A stretch of 64,000 bases of DNA from Nocardioides panaciterrulae (GCF_013409645.1 NZ_JACCBG010000001.1:2354001-2418000), one strand, 5' to 3'; positions 1 through 7,883 are shown, counted from the stretch's first letter. Program-made: numbers and translations. The notes: generated from the sequence alone by a model not told the origin.

Positions 1-482
1 GCCGCGCAGGCAAAGATCGTCCGGAGAAGGCTGTAGGACTGCGCCCGGATCGTCTCCCGACCGGGCGCGAGATCGTCGTACCAGGCGTTGACGTCATCGT
101 TGTTGATCCGGTCTATTCGTTGATCGCCGAGGGTCGGGAGGATGAACTTGTCGAGCAGCATGCGGTACTGCCGACGGGTCGTGGGCCGCAGCTCGCGGCC
201 CTTGGTCTTGCGGTTCTCCAGCCAGAGGTCGGCGTAGGCCCGGAAGGTCGGCGACTCGCGTCGCCTCGCACCACGGCTCGCGACGTCCGGCGCCCAGACC
301 TCCATCTGGATCTCGGCACGACGAGCGGACAGCCAGGCGATGGCGTCGTCCTTGGCGTCGAAGGTCGTGGAGGCTCGGTAGAGCTGGCCGTCCGGACCGG
401 TGTAGCCGGCCCGGTAGTTGCCCGACGGCAGCCGCTCGACCCGGCCGAAACTGCGCCGTGCCCGCTGGTGGGCCCGAGCCAT
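1..482 (-). CDS. Tyrosine recombinase / integrase, N-terminal part (runs off the left edge)
   Basis: Partial gene: 160 codons are visible and the C-terminal catalytic domain lies outside the window. The first ~60 residues (GNYRAGYTGPDGQLYRAS and following) look like the AP2-type arm-binding domain of phage and ICE integrases. Residues ~90-160 (TFRAYADLWLENRK, TTRRQYRMLLDKFILPTLGD, DDVNAWYDDL, QSYSLLRTIFACA) fit the SAM-like core-binding domain. The ATG at 482-480 has an excellent ribosome site, GGGAGG, eight bases upstream. The domain pattern and the lack of a stop up to the edge make this a real gene. Such enzymes integrate prophages or integrative elements, so an element boundary probably lies close by. 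Element type and att site cannot be read from the window. Confidence 0.88.
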   Translation of the reverse strand, partial: MARAHQRARRSFGRVERLPSGNYRAGYTGPDGQLYRASTTFDAKDDAIAWLSARRAEIQMEVWAPDVASRGARRRESPTFRAYADLWLENRKTKGRELRPTTRRQYRMLLDKFILPTLGDQRIDRINNDDVNAWYDDLAPGRETIRAQSYSLLRTIFACA

Positions 483-873
483 CTTGTGTCCTCCCAGTAT
501 CGCCTTTCGTGGAACATACGAGGAATAGCGCGGTCCATGTCTGTCCTGATGCGTCTTGACATGTCCCGGACCAAAATGCCCTCTGACCTGGGAGTTTACC
601 GTGAAACTGGACGTCGGTGGAGCGGTCGTGGTAACCCGCTTCTCAACACTTCAAACCCAGTATCGCCCACCAGATAACGACAGCTCAGAGGCCCTTTCTG
701 GGGCCGCTCTGCGATCCCGGGAACATCCGGGGAACAAGAAACAGCCACAGGTCACCTCCCCTGACGTGGCGCCGCCTCATCGCCAGTGGCCAACCGGCCC
801 GGGATCGATGAAGCGCTCGACCGGCTCGACCTCGATCCTCAACGTCTTGCGCGACTGGGCGGATCGGTGGCAG
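483..873. other. Gene-free stretch upstream of the integrase, with a 12-bp direct repeat
   Basis: No convincing gene is seen in this 391-bp gap; composition is visibly less G+C rich than its surroundings. CCCAGTATCGCC occurs twice, at 493-504 and 656-667. The first copy lies just upstream of the integrase ribosome site and, read on the minus strand, contains GATACT, a possible -10. Such repeats could be integrase arm-type sites or a regulator operator. No tRNA-like sequence is present. Confidence 0.5.
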
Positions 874-1599
874 CTATGCGTCGAGCAGGTCGAGGTCGCG
901 CACGCAGAAGCCGTGGTGCGCCCACTCCTCATTCAGCACTACGTGCAGGCACTCGAGCACCGACCTCCCGCGGGCGTACGGCGGCCAGCCTGGTCCCGCG
1001 GGCACCGGCGCAGTCGCCGACAGCTCGTCTGCTGTCACGGTCGCCAACCAACGCTCCAGCTCGGCGGCCTGCTCGTCGCGCACAGCCAATACCTCGTCGA
1101 GGCCCGGGGCCGCCGCTGGATCGAGTCCCTGCTCCTCCTGGTCAGGGACGAAGCCAGACGCCAACCCGATCCCGGTGAACGCCTGGGGCGATCCCAGGCA
1201 GCAGCGACGGAACCACGAGTCATGCACGAACACCAGGTGCCGAAGAGTCTCCACCGCCGACCACTCACCATCCATGCGCTGGTGCTCCGAGCCCTGAGGC
1301 ATCCGGCGAACCCGCTCGACCGTCTTTGCCCAGTTGGCCTGCAGCTGCCGATGGGCCTCCCGGAGATCGGCCGGGTCGCCCGATCGGATCAGCAGCCGCA
1401 CCGGATGCCGCCGGTCCAGCTCGGCCTCGACGTACGCCGTCACCTCCACCCCGTTGACCACCAGATTGCTGACCAGCCCGTCGATCACCGCGTCCTGCAT
1501 GACCACACCGACCAGCCGGGAGCGGGTCAGGTCGCACTCGCGGAACTCGGCATCGGTCAGATCCTGGTTCTCGAATCTCGCCACCCCGGAAGTATCCAT
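874..1599 (-). CDS. DinB-like four-helix protein with short pentapeptide-like N-terminus
   Basis: 241 aa from the ATG at 1599; a GTG at 1626 would add nine residues, and neither has a strong ribosome site. The first ~30 residues (ARFENQDLTDAEFRECDLTR) have pentapeptide-repeat rhythm. The rest matches the DinB/YfiT-like fold of actinobacteria: GEWSAVETLRHLVFVHDSWF followed by a long helical half ending LECLHVVLNEEWAHHGFCVRDL. His residues on these helices are the usual metal ligands. Some DinB-like proteins are mycothiol- or bacillithiol-dependent transferases, but no substrate is known here. It is divergent from the acetyltransferase next door, with only ~45 bp between the starts. Confidence 0.8.
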   Translation of the reverse strand: MDTSGVARFENQDLTDAEFRECDLTRSRLVGVVMQDAVIDGLVSNLVVNGVEVTAYVEAELDRRHPVRLLIRSGDPADLREAHRQLQANWAKTVERVRRMPQGSEHQRMDGEWSAVETLRHLVFVHDSWFRRCCLGSPQAFTGIGLASGFVPDQEEQGLDPAAAPGLDEVLAVRDEQAAELERWLATVTADELSATAPVPAGPGWPPYARGRSVLECLHVVLNEEWAHHGFCVRDLDLLDA

Positions 1600-1630
1600 C
1601 GGCGTCCCGACACCTGCCCGACTCACGCCG

Positions 1631-1643
1631 TAGTTTGACGCGC
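1631..1643 (+). promoter_or_regulatory. -10 element for a leaderless acetyltransferase mRNA
   Basis: TAGTTT at 1631-1636 is followed by exactly seven bases and a GTG at 1644, the spacing expected when transcription starts on the start codon. No ribosome site precedes either candidate start. A clear -35 was not found. Confidence 0.35.
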
Positions 1644-2177
1644 GTGGACATCATCGTCGTCGACAGCTGCCACGTCGATAGGGCGACCCGGCTGGCGCTG
1701 CGGGCGCTGTGGGACCGGGCCTTCGGCGAGCGGTTCAGCGACGACGATGCGGATCACGCCTACGGCGGGGTGCACGTGCTGGCTCGCGACGGCGGCCGCA
1801 TCGTCGGGCACGCCAGCGCCGTTCCTCGGCGCATCGGGTTCGGTGACCGACCCTGGCTCACCGTCGGCTACGTCGAGGCCGTGGCCACCGACCCCGCGTG
1901 CCAGGGCCAGGGCGTCGGCCGGCGAACGATGACGAGGCTCCAGGAGGAGATCCGCTCCCGTTGGCCGGTGGCGCTCCTCTCCACCGGGCGGGCGACGGGC
2001 TTCTACGAGCGGCTCGGCTGGGAGCGTTGGCGCGGCCCGTCGTACACCCGCACCGCCGCGGGTGTGGTGCCCGACGGCGAGCACGGTGGCCTGATGATCC
2101 TGCGCGTGGACCCGTCCGTCGTCCCGGACCTGGCCACGCGGGTGACCTGCGAGGACCGACCCGGTGACGCCTGGTGA
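1644..2177 (+). CDS. Aminoglycoside 2'-N-acetyltransferase-like GNAT, AAC(2')-I family
   Basis: 177 aa, close to the ~180 aa of chromosomal mycobacterial AAC(2')-I enzymes, which acetylate the 2'-amino group of aminoglycosides with acetyl-CoA. Family features visible in order: YGGVHVLARDGGRIVGHASAV, GYVEAVATDP, the acetyl-CoA loop CQGQGVG, STGRATGFYERLGW, and the C-terminal CEDRPGDAW, which parallels the CDWRAGDVW end remembered from AAC(2')-Ic. The GTG at 1644 is preferred over the in-frame TTG at 1635 because of the upstream -10 spacing. Chromosomal members are often intrinsic and their physiological substrate is uncertain, so resistance is inference. It lies near the integrase, so transfer is possible but not shown. 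Confidence 0.85.
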   Translation: MDIIVVDSCHVDRATRLALRALWDRAFGERFSDDDADHAYGGVHVLARDGGRIVGHASAVPRRIGFGDRPWLTVGYVEAVATDPACQGQGVGRRTMTRLQEEIRSRWPVALLSTGRATGFYERLGWERWRGPSYTRTAAGVVPDGEHGGLMILRVDPSVVPDLATRVTCEDRPGDAW

Positions 2178-2243
2178 CCCCCTCCCCTGCGCCCCGGATC
2201 GGCTGCCGCTGACGGGCCGGCCCCGCCGATGATCGGCTCGGGG

Positions 2244-2280
2244 TTCACAGCCTTGTGGTCGAGGGCGCATAATGGAGGTG
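2244..2280 (+). promoter_or_regulatory. Sigma-70-type promoter, leaderless for the small gene downstream
   Basis: TTCACA (2244-2249), 18 bp, CATAAT (2268-2273), then seven bases to the ATG at 2281. Both hexamers are one base off consensus. Transcription would start on the ATG. Confidence 0.6.
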
Positions 2281-2499
2281 ATGACAACTTCAGCCGTACG
2301 GCGTCGACACCTTGCCAGCAGCCCCTTCAAGGCCGACCCTGAGCCGGTCATCCCAGTGTTCGAGCTCGGTGAGCTGGTCTCCCACGACGCACACGGCGTC
2401 GGTCGCGTCGTCGGGGTCGAGGCCAGCGCCGTGACCGTCGACTTCCGCAACCAGGTGCTGCGCCTCACGAGCCCCTTCGCGAAGCTTGCGAAGCTCTGA
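2281..2499 (+). CDS. Small conserved actinobacterial protein, KOW/CarD-like SH3 fold
   Basis: 72 aa from the ATG at 2281; an ATG at 2272 would add three residues but would sit inside the -10 element. The core VFELGELVSHDAHGVGRVVGVEASAVTVDFRNQVLRLTSPFAKLAKL resembles a short beta-rich domain common in actinobacteria: polar loop, HGVGRVVGVE turn, VDF strand, and a conserved SPFAKL.KL end. This looks like the RNA-polymerase-interacting or nucleic-acid-binding SH3-like folds of CarD/KOW proteins. That is pattern resemblance only, and the function is unknown. It stands alone with its own promoter. Confidence 0.75.
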   Translation: MTTSAVRRRHLASSPFKADPEPVIPVFELGELVSHDAHGVGRVVGVEASAVTVDFRNQVLRLTSPFAKLAKL

Positions 2500-2607
2500 G
2501 TCCACTCCCGGCTCTCGATTGGTCGCGCGTCACCGGGCCCCGTCGTACGGCGGTGCGTCCGCGGCGGCACCCGGCGCCGGCCGTATGCTCGGGCGGGTGA
2601 ACCGCCG

Positions 2608-2862
2608 ATGAGCAAGATGGATGACCTGCGCGCCATGCGCGAGGCTCGCTACGAGCAGATGACCGCACGCGCCGCCAAGCCGGTCGCCACGCCCCCGAAG
2701 CGGCAGCGGCCCGCGCGCGTCGAGTCCACGCCCGTCGCGTCCGCACCGGCCGCGGACGGCTCCGAGGCCTTGGAGGCCGCGCTCTGCGGTCACCGGGCCA
2801 TCAGCGGCCGCACCTGCACGCGCGAACAGGGGCATGCAGCCAAGAGCCACCGCTACTCCTGA
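2608..2862 (+). CDS. Small actinobacterial protein with C-terminal Cys/His motif
   Basis: 84 aa, starting at the ATG at 2608. A charged helix (MSKMDDLRAMREARYEQM), a low-complexity Ala/Pro/Lys linker, then a compact conserved-looking end: LCGHRAISGRTCTREQGHAAKSHRYS. The two Cys and three His in that tail suggest metal binding. Such C-termini recur in small proteins of Nocardioides relatives, but no function is known to me. The gene is isolated from its neighbours. Confidence 0.65.
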   Translation: MSKMDDLRAMREARYEQMTARAAKPVATPPKRQRPARVESTPVASAPAADGSEALEAALCGHRAISGRTCTREQGHAAKSHRYS

Positions 2863-3095
2863 CCCGGCGCGGAGCGGGGCGCTCGGTCAGCGCGCCGGCC
2901 GCTCGCTCGCGCGGATCGTCCCCGGGACCGCATACCTGCCCCTCACTGCGTCGCCGTAGCGCGGTCACGCTCCTCGAGGAGCTCACGTCGACGCCGCTGC
3001 GGCTGCCGGCCTCGGTCTCGTCTCCCTTGGGCACGGGGGGCCTGCGAGTGGGGCCTGCAAGCTGGCCGAGGAACCGCCACCCTCTCCCGCGGCCG

Positions 3096-3506
3096 CTAGC
3101 ACCAGGCCCAGCGGACCCGCACCCGGCGGTCGCCGTTCACCGCTCGGACCCGCCTGGCAGCGCGCAGCAGGCTGCGGTGCCTCTCGTGTCGCTCCTCGCC
3201 GGTCAGCCCGTCGATGACGAGGACCTGCCACGGCACCAGCCCGGCGAACCGGATCAGCAGCAGGAGCAGGCCCAGGCCGATGACGACAGGCACCTCGATC
3301 GACAGCAGCCCCACTGCCAGCACCAGCACCAGCAGTGGGGCGGCGATGAGGATGACGAGCCACAGCACCAGCCCGACCACGACACCCTGGAGGTCGTCGA
3401 ACGCCGTGAACGGGTCGGCGTTGTCCCGCAGCGTGTCGGCCCGCATGACGCGCGCGCGAGGACGCCAGGGCAGCACACGGACGTCGATCAGCGCCGAGTC
3501 GAGCAC
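3096..3506 (-). CDS. Small two-helix membrane protein, conserved hypothetical
   Basis: 136 aa from a GTG preceded by GAAGGAGG six bases away, a strong ribosome site. An N-terminal conserved-looking segment (LIDVRVLPWRPRARVMRADTLRD and DPFTAFDDLQG) precedes two long hydrophobic helices at ~40-68 and ~71-90. A basic tail follows (ERHRSLLRAARRVRAVNGDRRVRVRW). Topology suggests a cytoplasmic N-terminus and C-terminus. No enzymatic motif is visible. It is probably a single-gene unit; function not recognised. Confidence 0.7.
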   Translation of the reverse strand: MLDSALIDVRVLPWRPRARVMRADTLRDNADPFTAFDDLQGVVVGLVLWLVILIAAPLLVLVLAVGLLSIEVPVVIGLGLLLLLIRFAGLVPWQVLVIDGLTGEERHERHRSLLRAARRVRAVNGDRRVRVRWAWC

Positions 3507-3660
3507 CGGCTCCTCCTTCGGGGACGACGGGCTTCAGGGACCACAAGTCTCAGGGACCCTACGGCCTCAGGAGTTCTCGGCAGCGCGGACGCAGCCTCCG
3601 CATCCGCCGGACCGGCACGACACCTGTCCCCCACCCGCCCCACTGGGGGGCCCGTTCCTG

Positions 3661-3692
3661 CGGTTGGGGGGCGTTGCAACGCCCCCCAACCG
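3661..3692. repeat. Perfect 32-bp palindrome
   Basis: CGGTTGGGGGGCGTTG followed immediately by its exact reverse complement, with no loop. It would extrude as a cruciform or a tight RNA hairpin. It has no T-run. Confidence 0.85.
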
Positions 3693-3698
3693 AGGGAA

Positions 3699-3716
3699 TC
3701 CCCGGCTGGCCGGGGA
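3699..3716. repeat. Hairpin, 7-bp stem with CTGG loop
   Basis: TCCCCGG CTGG CCGGGGA, seven bases after the 32-bp palindrome. The two probably act together as part of one repeat region. Confidence 0.7.
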
Positions 3717-3766
3717 CTCCTGCAGACCTCGCTGGGCCCAGACCGCTGGCGCTCCCGGAAATAAGA

Positions 3767-3798
3767 GAACCGCCGGTGTCTCGGGTCACCGGCGGTTC
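3767..3798. terminator. Perfect 12-bp-stem hairpin
   Basis: GAACCGCCGGTG, eight-base loop, CACCGGCGGTTC. Flanks are A-rich upstream and ACAACAATAG downstream. It could insulate the STAS gene from transcription on the left, in the manner of U-less actinobacterial terminators. Confidence 0.55.
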
Positions 3799-4035
3799 TG
3801 AGGACAACAATAGCCGGGGCCGGGCCGTCGCACCACGCCCTTGGTTCAAGATTCACTCAAGATCGTCCCGCCGGGGCCCCTCACCCCCAGGGATGAGGCA
3901 CGAGCGCACGGAGGTAAAGAGGCGTACAGTCGAGAGCAGCCGAGAGTCACTCGCGTTCCGCCGGCCCAGGCGTCTCCGTTCCCGGCCTCACGATCAAGTT
4001 GAATCCGCCGCCGCGGCTTCGGAAATGCCGGCAAC

Positions 4036-4365
4036 ATGCAGTTCTCACTCCAGTCCACCGTCACTCCCCCGGACGTCACCCTCGAGCTCTCGGGCGAGCT
4101 CGACATCTTCACCGCCGACCAGGTCAGCCGCGAGGTGGACCGCGCCCTGTGGTCCGGCTGTCGTCGGGCGCTGCTCGACACCAGCGAGGTGACGTTCGTC
4201 GACGCCTCGGCGCTCGGCGTGCTGGCCCGCGCCCGGGACCTGATGCGCAGCTGCGCCGGCACGATGGAGATCGTGTCCTTCAGCCCGGTCGTGCTGCGAC
4301 TGTGCCTGCTGACCGGCCTGAGCTCACTGCTCTCCGACCCGCCGAAGGCCGCCGTCGCCAGCTGA
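4036..4365 (+). CDS. STAS-domain anti-sigma factor antagonist
   Basis: 109 aa, a complete single STAS domain. LELSGELDIFTADQVSREVDRAL forms the first strand-helix. LLDTSEVTFVDASALGVLARARDLM carries the conserved loop in which Ser58 (DASALG) is the expected phosphorylation site. In the SpoIIAA/RsbV scheme the unphosphorylated form binds an anti-sigma kinase and frees a sigma factor. No anti-sigma kinase or sigma gene is adjacent, so the partner is unknown. The convergent sensor kinase downstream is on the other strand and separated by a strong hairpin. No clear ribosome site precedes the ATG. Confidence 0.88.
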   Translation: MQFSLQSTVTPPDVTLELSGELDIFTADQVSREVDRALWSGCRRALLDTSEVTFVDASALGVLARARDLMRSCAGTMEIVSFSPVVLRLCLLTGLSSLLSDPPKAAVAS

Positions 4366-4373
4366 GCGGCAAC

Positions 4374-4412
4374 CTCACCGTCCCCGGACCCCCGTGCCAC
4401 GGGGACGGTGAG
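4374..4412. terminator. Bidirectional terminator-like hairpin, 13-bp perfect stem
   Basis: CTCACCGTCCCCG, 13-base loop, CGGGGACGGTGAG. It begins nine bases after the STAS stop codon and lies between two convergent genes. It lacks a U-run, as is common in high-G+C actinobacteria. Confidence 0.75.
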
Positions 4413-4481
4413 CCGCGTCGCCGCGGGCGCCCCCAGACTCGCTGCTCCGGCAGGGCGACAACACACCCGAAGGGGTGAGCA

Positions 4482-6668
4482 TCACCCCACGGGTACGGCG
4501 GGTTCGCCCGCGGACCCGTCGTCGGCGCCCGCCCCGCGAGCCGTCCCGCGAGCCGCCCCGGTGCTCCCACCCGGGCCCACTGGGCCGACCGAAACCGCCG
4601 GGTCCACCGGGTCCATTGGATCCACCGGGCAGCCACCGCACCGCTCCCCGACCTGGTCCGCGGGCGCGGCGGCGGGCAGCGTCACCTCGAAGACCGTGCC
4701 ATGCCCCAGCGGATTGTCCCGGGCCACGATCGTGCCGCGATGCCGGCTGACGATGCGCCGGCAGATCGCCAGCCCCAGGCCGCTGCCCTCGTAGTCGCCG
4801 CGGTGCGCCCGGTGGAACTCCTCGAAGACCCGATCGTGCTCGCCCCCGGGCAGCCCGACGCCCTCGTCGGCCACCTCGACCGCGACCAGGTCGCCGGTGC
4901 GGTGACCCCGCACGGTCACACGTGGCCGCTCGCCGGGGGCGACGTACTTCAGCGCATTGCCCACCAGGTTGTCGAAGACCTGGCGCAGCAGGACGGGGTC
5001 GCCGGCGACCGGCGGCAGGTCGCCGCAGTCGACCTCGCGCTCCGCGTGGCGGGTGCGGGCCACGTCGAGGACCAGGGCCCGGACGTCGACGCTCACCAGC
5101 TCCAGCTCGCCCCGGCCGCTGGTGGCATGAGTCAGCAGGTCGCCGATCAGCTCGCGCATCCGCGCGGTCGAGGAGCGCACCCGGCCGATGAGCTGCGCGG
5201 TGAGCTCCAGCGGCGGCTGACCGGCGGCGATCTCGTCGGCGACCAGCTCGGTCCAGCCGTCGATGGCCGCCAGCGGGTTGCGCAGGTCGTGGGCCACCAC
5301 CCGGGCGAACGCCGACAGCTCCTCCCGGCTGGCGTGGTCGGTGGTGGAGTCCCGGCAGAGCAGCAGTGCCCGGGCCCGGCCGCCCAGGTCGTCGCGCGGC
5401 AACGGCACCGCCGAGACGGCGAGCACCCGCTCCGGACGACCGTCCACCGCGATCAGCAGCTCCGTCTCCGGCACGGCCTCCCCCGCCAGCGCACGCTGCG
5501 TGGGCCGCTCCCCGAAGGCAACCTCGGAGCCGTCGGGGCGGGTGAGCCGGACGTCGGCGAGGGAGGATCGGCTCACCTCCTCCCCCGCCGGAGCGAACAG
5601 CTCGCGGGCCGCAGCGTTGTGCAGGAGCACGTCGCCGATCTCGTCGACGACGAGCAGGCCGGAGGTCATCGAGCCGATGGCGGCCTCACGCACCCGCATC
5701 TCGAAGTCGGTCTCGGCCTCGGAGTGCCGCAGCGCCCGCTGCAGCTGCTCGCGCTCGTCGCGGCCGGTGGCCAGGGTCAGCGAGGTCAGCACGATCGTGA
5801 CCACGTAGAGCTGCACGACCAGCGCCGAGACCGTCGGGGCGTCGACGGAGGCGAAGGGGCCGATGCCGGCCAGGGTCAACCGGATCGCCACCGCGCCGAC
5901 GGCGACGTAGTGGGCTGCGACGATGAGCGTGCGGAACCGCAGCCCGACCCACACCGAGGCAGTCAGCAGCGGGAACCCCAGGGGTGCGTCGTCCACGGCG
6001 AAGGCCAGGACGTAGACGGTGACGCTGAACAGCACCAGCGCCACCAGCTCCGTGGTGCTGGTGGTGCGCAGGCTCGGGCGGCGCGCGCGCGGCGTGTCCA
6101 GGCGCTGGCCGAGCAGCAGGCCGAACGACGCGATGCCGAGCACGCCGCCCAGGTCACGGCCGAACCACACCAGCGAGTCGGTGAGCCCACCGAGGAGGTC
6201 GCCCGTCGCCGTCAGCAGCGACGTACCGGCGCCGCCCACGAGCGCGGTGGCGGCGGCGCCGAGCATCGCCGCGGCCACGAACCTGCTCAGCACGCGCGGC
6301 GAGTCGAGCGGCCGGTCGCCGCCGCAGCCCCACAGCTCCGGCGTCCAGCGCCGCAGCAGGCCGGCGGTCAGCAGCGTCTGCAGCAGGTTGGTCAGGGCGA
6401 ACAGCATCGCGATGTCGGCCGGCGCGCCCGTGAGCGCGTTCACGGCGAAGGCGGCCGCGGCCAGGGCAACCGTGTCCACGCTCCGCACGCCGGCCCCGCG
6501 AGCCAGGAACCAGATCACCGCCACGCCGGCGGCCGGCCACAGCGGCGCGAACAGGCTGCCGGTGTGGACCGTCAGCCGACCCGCTATCCCCAGCACCCCG
6601 TAGAGCAGCGTGAAGCCGAACACCGCCGCCGGCGTCGACCACACGCGGGGCTGTCGCGTCCCCGCCAT
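4482..6668 (-). CDS. MASE1-PAS membrane sensor histidine kinase with Pro/Gly tail
   Basis: 728 aa. Residues ~14-300 form a multi-helix MASE1-like membrane sensor (early motif LFAPLWPAAGVAVIWFL). A PAS domain spans ~335-440 (GLLVVDEIGDVLLHNAAARELF). The HisKA motif is AHDLRNPLAAIDGW with phospho-acceptor His460. ATP lid boxes are DNLVGNALKY (566-575), DEGVGLPGG (601-609) and GSGLGLAI (628-635). All catalytic boxes are intact. After ~675 comes an unusual low-complexity tail rich in Pro-Val-Asp-Pro and Gly-Pro-Val units. No response regulator is adjacent, so the cognate regulator must be elsewhere. The signal is unknown; MASE1 domains sense varied small molecules. Confidence 0.9.
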   Translation of the reverse strand: MAGTRQPRVWSTPAAVFGFTLLYGVLGIAGRLTVHTGSLFAPLWPAAGVAVIWFLARGAGVRSVDTVALAAAAFAVNALTGAPADIAMLFALTNLLQTLLTAGLLRRWTPELWGCGGDRPLDSPRVLSRFVAAAMLGAAATALVGGAGTSLLTATGDLLGGLTDSLVWFGRDLGGVLGIASFGLLLGQRLDTPRARRPSLRTTSTTELVALVLFSVTVYVLAFAVDDAPLGFPLLTASVWVGLRFRTLIVAAHYVAVGAVAIRLTLAGIGPFASVDAPTVSALVVQLYVVTIVLTSLTLATGRDEREQLQRALRHSEAETDFEMRVREAAIGSMTSGLLVVDEIGDVLLHNAAARELFAPAGEEVSRSSLADVRLTRPDGSEVAFGERPTQRALAGEAVPETELLIAVDGRPERVLAVSAVPLPRDDLGGRARALLLCRDSTTDHASREELSAFARVVAHDLRNPLAAIDGWTELVADEIAAGQPPLELTAQLIGRVRSSTARMRELIGDLLTHATSGRGELELVSVDVRALVLDVARTRHAEREVDCGDLPPVAGDPVLLRQVFDNLVGNALKYVAPGERPRVTVRGHRTGDLVAVEVADEGVGLPGGEHDRVFEEFHRAHRGDYEGSGLGLAICRRIVSRHRGTIVARDNPLGHGTVFEVTLPAAAPADQVGERCGGCPVDPMDPVDPAVSVGPVGPGGSTGAARGTARGAGADDGSAGEPAVPVG

Positions 6669-6765
6669 CGTCTTCCCCTATCCCGGACCCCCGACCTCAG
6701 GACGAGGCTAGCCGTCCGCGCCGACCGCGGGCGGACCATTCCGGAACTGGGTCGGTGGCCCCGGC

Positions 6766-7863
6766 TCAGTCGTCGGTGGCGAAGTCCTCGCCGTGGGTGC
6801 CGGGCCGGGGGGCCCAGGGCAGCTCGCGGGCCGGGCGTACGACGATCAGCCGGTCGCCGCGGGCGAGCTGGGTGACGACCGGGTCGAAGTAGCGGTAGAC
6901 CTTCTCGTCGCGGACCACCGCGATCACCTGGTCGGGCAGGCTCTGCGGCTGCCGGCCGACCTCGGAGACGAGCAGGTCCCGCTCGGCCACCTCCAGGCCC
7001 TCGCCGTAGGTCAGCAGGTCCTCCATCACCGAGCCCAGCGTCGGGGACAGCGACGAGAGGCCGAGCAGCCGCCCGACCGCGTCGGAGGAGGTGATCACCG
7101 AGTTGGCGCCGGACTGGCGCATCAGCGCGACGTTCTCCTGCTCGCGGACCGCCGCCACGATCCACGCCTCCGGGTTGAGCTGCCGCACGGTCAGGGTGGC
7201 CAGCACGTTGGAGTCGTCGCGGTTGGTGGTGATGATGACGTGGCTGGCCTCGGCGACCCCCGCCCGGCGCAGCACCTCGCGCCGGGTGGCGTCCCCGGTG
7301 ACGACGGCGAGACGGTCGGCGTGCGCGTCCTGCAGCGCGGTCGAGCTCGGGTCGACCACCACGATCGACTCGCGGTCCTGGCCGTTGTTCACGAGCGTCT
7401 CGACCGCACTGCGCCCCTTGGTGCCGTAGCCCACGACGACGACGTGCTCTCCCATGCTCTTCCTCCACCGGGCGACCCGGAACATCTCGCGGCCCTGCGA
7501 GGCGAGCACCTCCAGGGTGGTCCCGATCAGCAGCACCAGGAAGGCGATGCGGGCGGGGGTGATGACGAATGCGTTGACCAGCCTGGCGCGCTCGGAGACC
7601 GGCGCGATGTCGCCGTACCCGGTCGTGCTCAGCGTGACCGTCGTGTAGTAGAGCGAGTCCAGCAGGTTCACGCGGCCGGTGGGGTCGTTGGTGTCGTGGT
7701 AGCCGCCGCGGTCGAGGTAGACGATGAGCACCGTGCCGAAGAGGATCACCATCGCGAGCACCAGCCGCCGGGACAGCTCCCACCACGGCGAGCGGACCCG
7801 CTCGGGCAGGGAGACCTTGCCTCGGGTGGAGCCCGAGGTCGGGGCACGGAACGGGTCGGACAC
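6766..7863 (-). CDS. Two-helix potassium channel with RCK (TrkA-N/TrkA-C) domains
   Basis: 365 aa. Two membrane helices (~33-50 and ~99-120) flank a pore with the K+ selectivity filter TTGYGD at 80-85. The following cytoplasmic RCK domain starts near 140 with the Rossmann loop VVVVGYGTKGRSA and continues VVDPSS, VVTGDATRREVL and VIITTNRDD. A C-terminal TrkA-C-like part (~280-350) follows. This is the MthK/KchA architecture, in which RCK rings gate the pore in response to ligands. Spacing to the BrkB gene upstream is ~20 bp on the same strand, so they may be co-transcribed. Confidence 0.92.
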   Translation of the reverse strand: MSDPFRAPTSGSTRGKVSLPERVRSPWWELSRRLVLAMVILFGTVLIVYLDRGGYHDTNDPTGRVNLLDSLYYTTVTLSTTGYGDIAPVSERARLVNAFVITPARIAFLVLLIGTTLEVLASQGREMFRVARWRKSMGEHVVVVGYGTKGRSAVETLVNNGQDRESIVVVDPSSTALQDAHADRLAVVTGDATRREVLRRAGVAEASHVIITTNRDDSNVLATLTVRQLNPEAWIVAAVREQENVALMRQSGANSVITSSDAVGRLLGLSSLSPTLGSVMEDLLTYGEGLEVAERDLLVSEVGRQPQSLPDQVIAVVRDEKVYRYFDPVVTQLARGDRLIVVRPARELPWAPRPGTHGEDFATDD

Positions 7864-7883
7864 GCGAGGACCCTAGTGGACGA

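Larger units (their letters stand above)
3507..4035. other. Palindrome-rich gene-free region
   Basis: No convincing gene in 529 bp. The middle holds three separate perfect inverted repeats (3661-3692, 3699-3716, 3767-3798), annotated individually. Near 3843-3860 TCAAGAT is repeated four bases apart (TCAAGAT TCAC TCAAGAT), possibly part of the control region of the STAS gene. The short ORFs here run through the palindromes and are not credible. Confidence 0.6.

Noticed and set aside
777..873. Minus-strand frame ending IEVEPVERFIDPGPVGHWR
   Set aside because: It looks protein-like for about 25 residues but has no start, no ribosome site and no recognised family; it may be a remnant near the element end but cannot be supported.
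4036..4365. Complete partner-switching module at the STAS gene
   Set aside because: No anti-sigma kinase, PP2C phosphatase or sigma gene lies next to it; the nearby MASE1 kinase is a two-component histidine kinase on the other strand.
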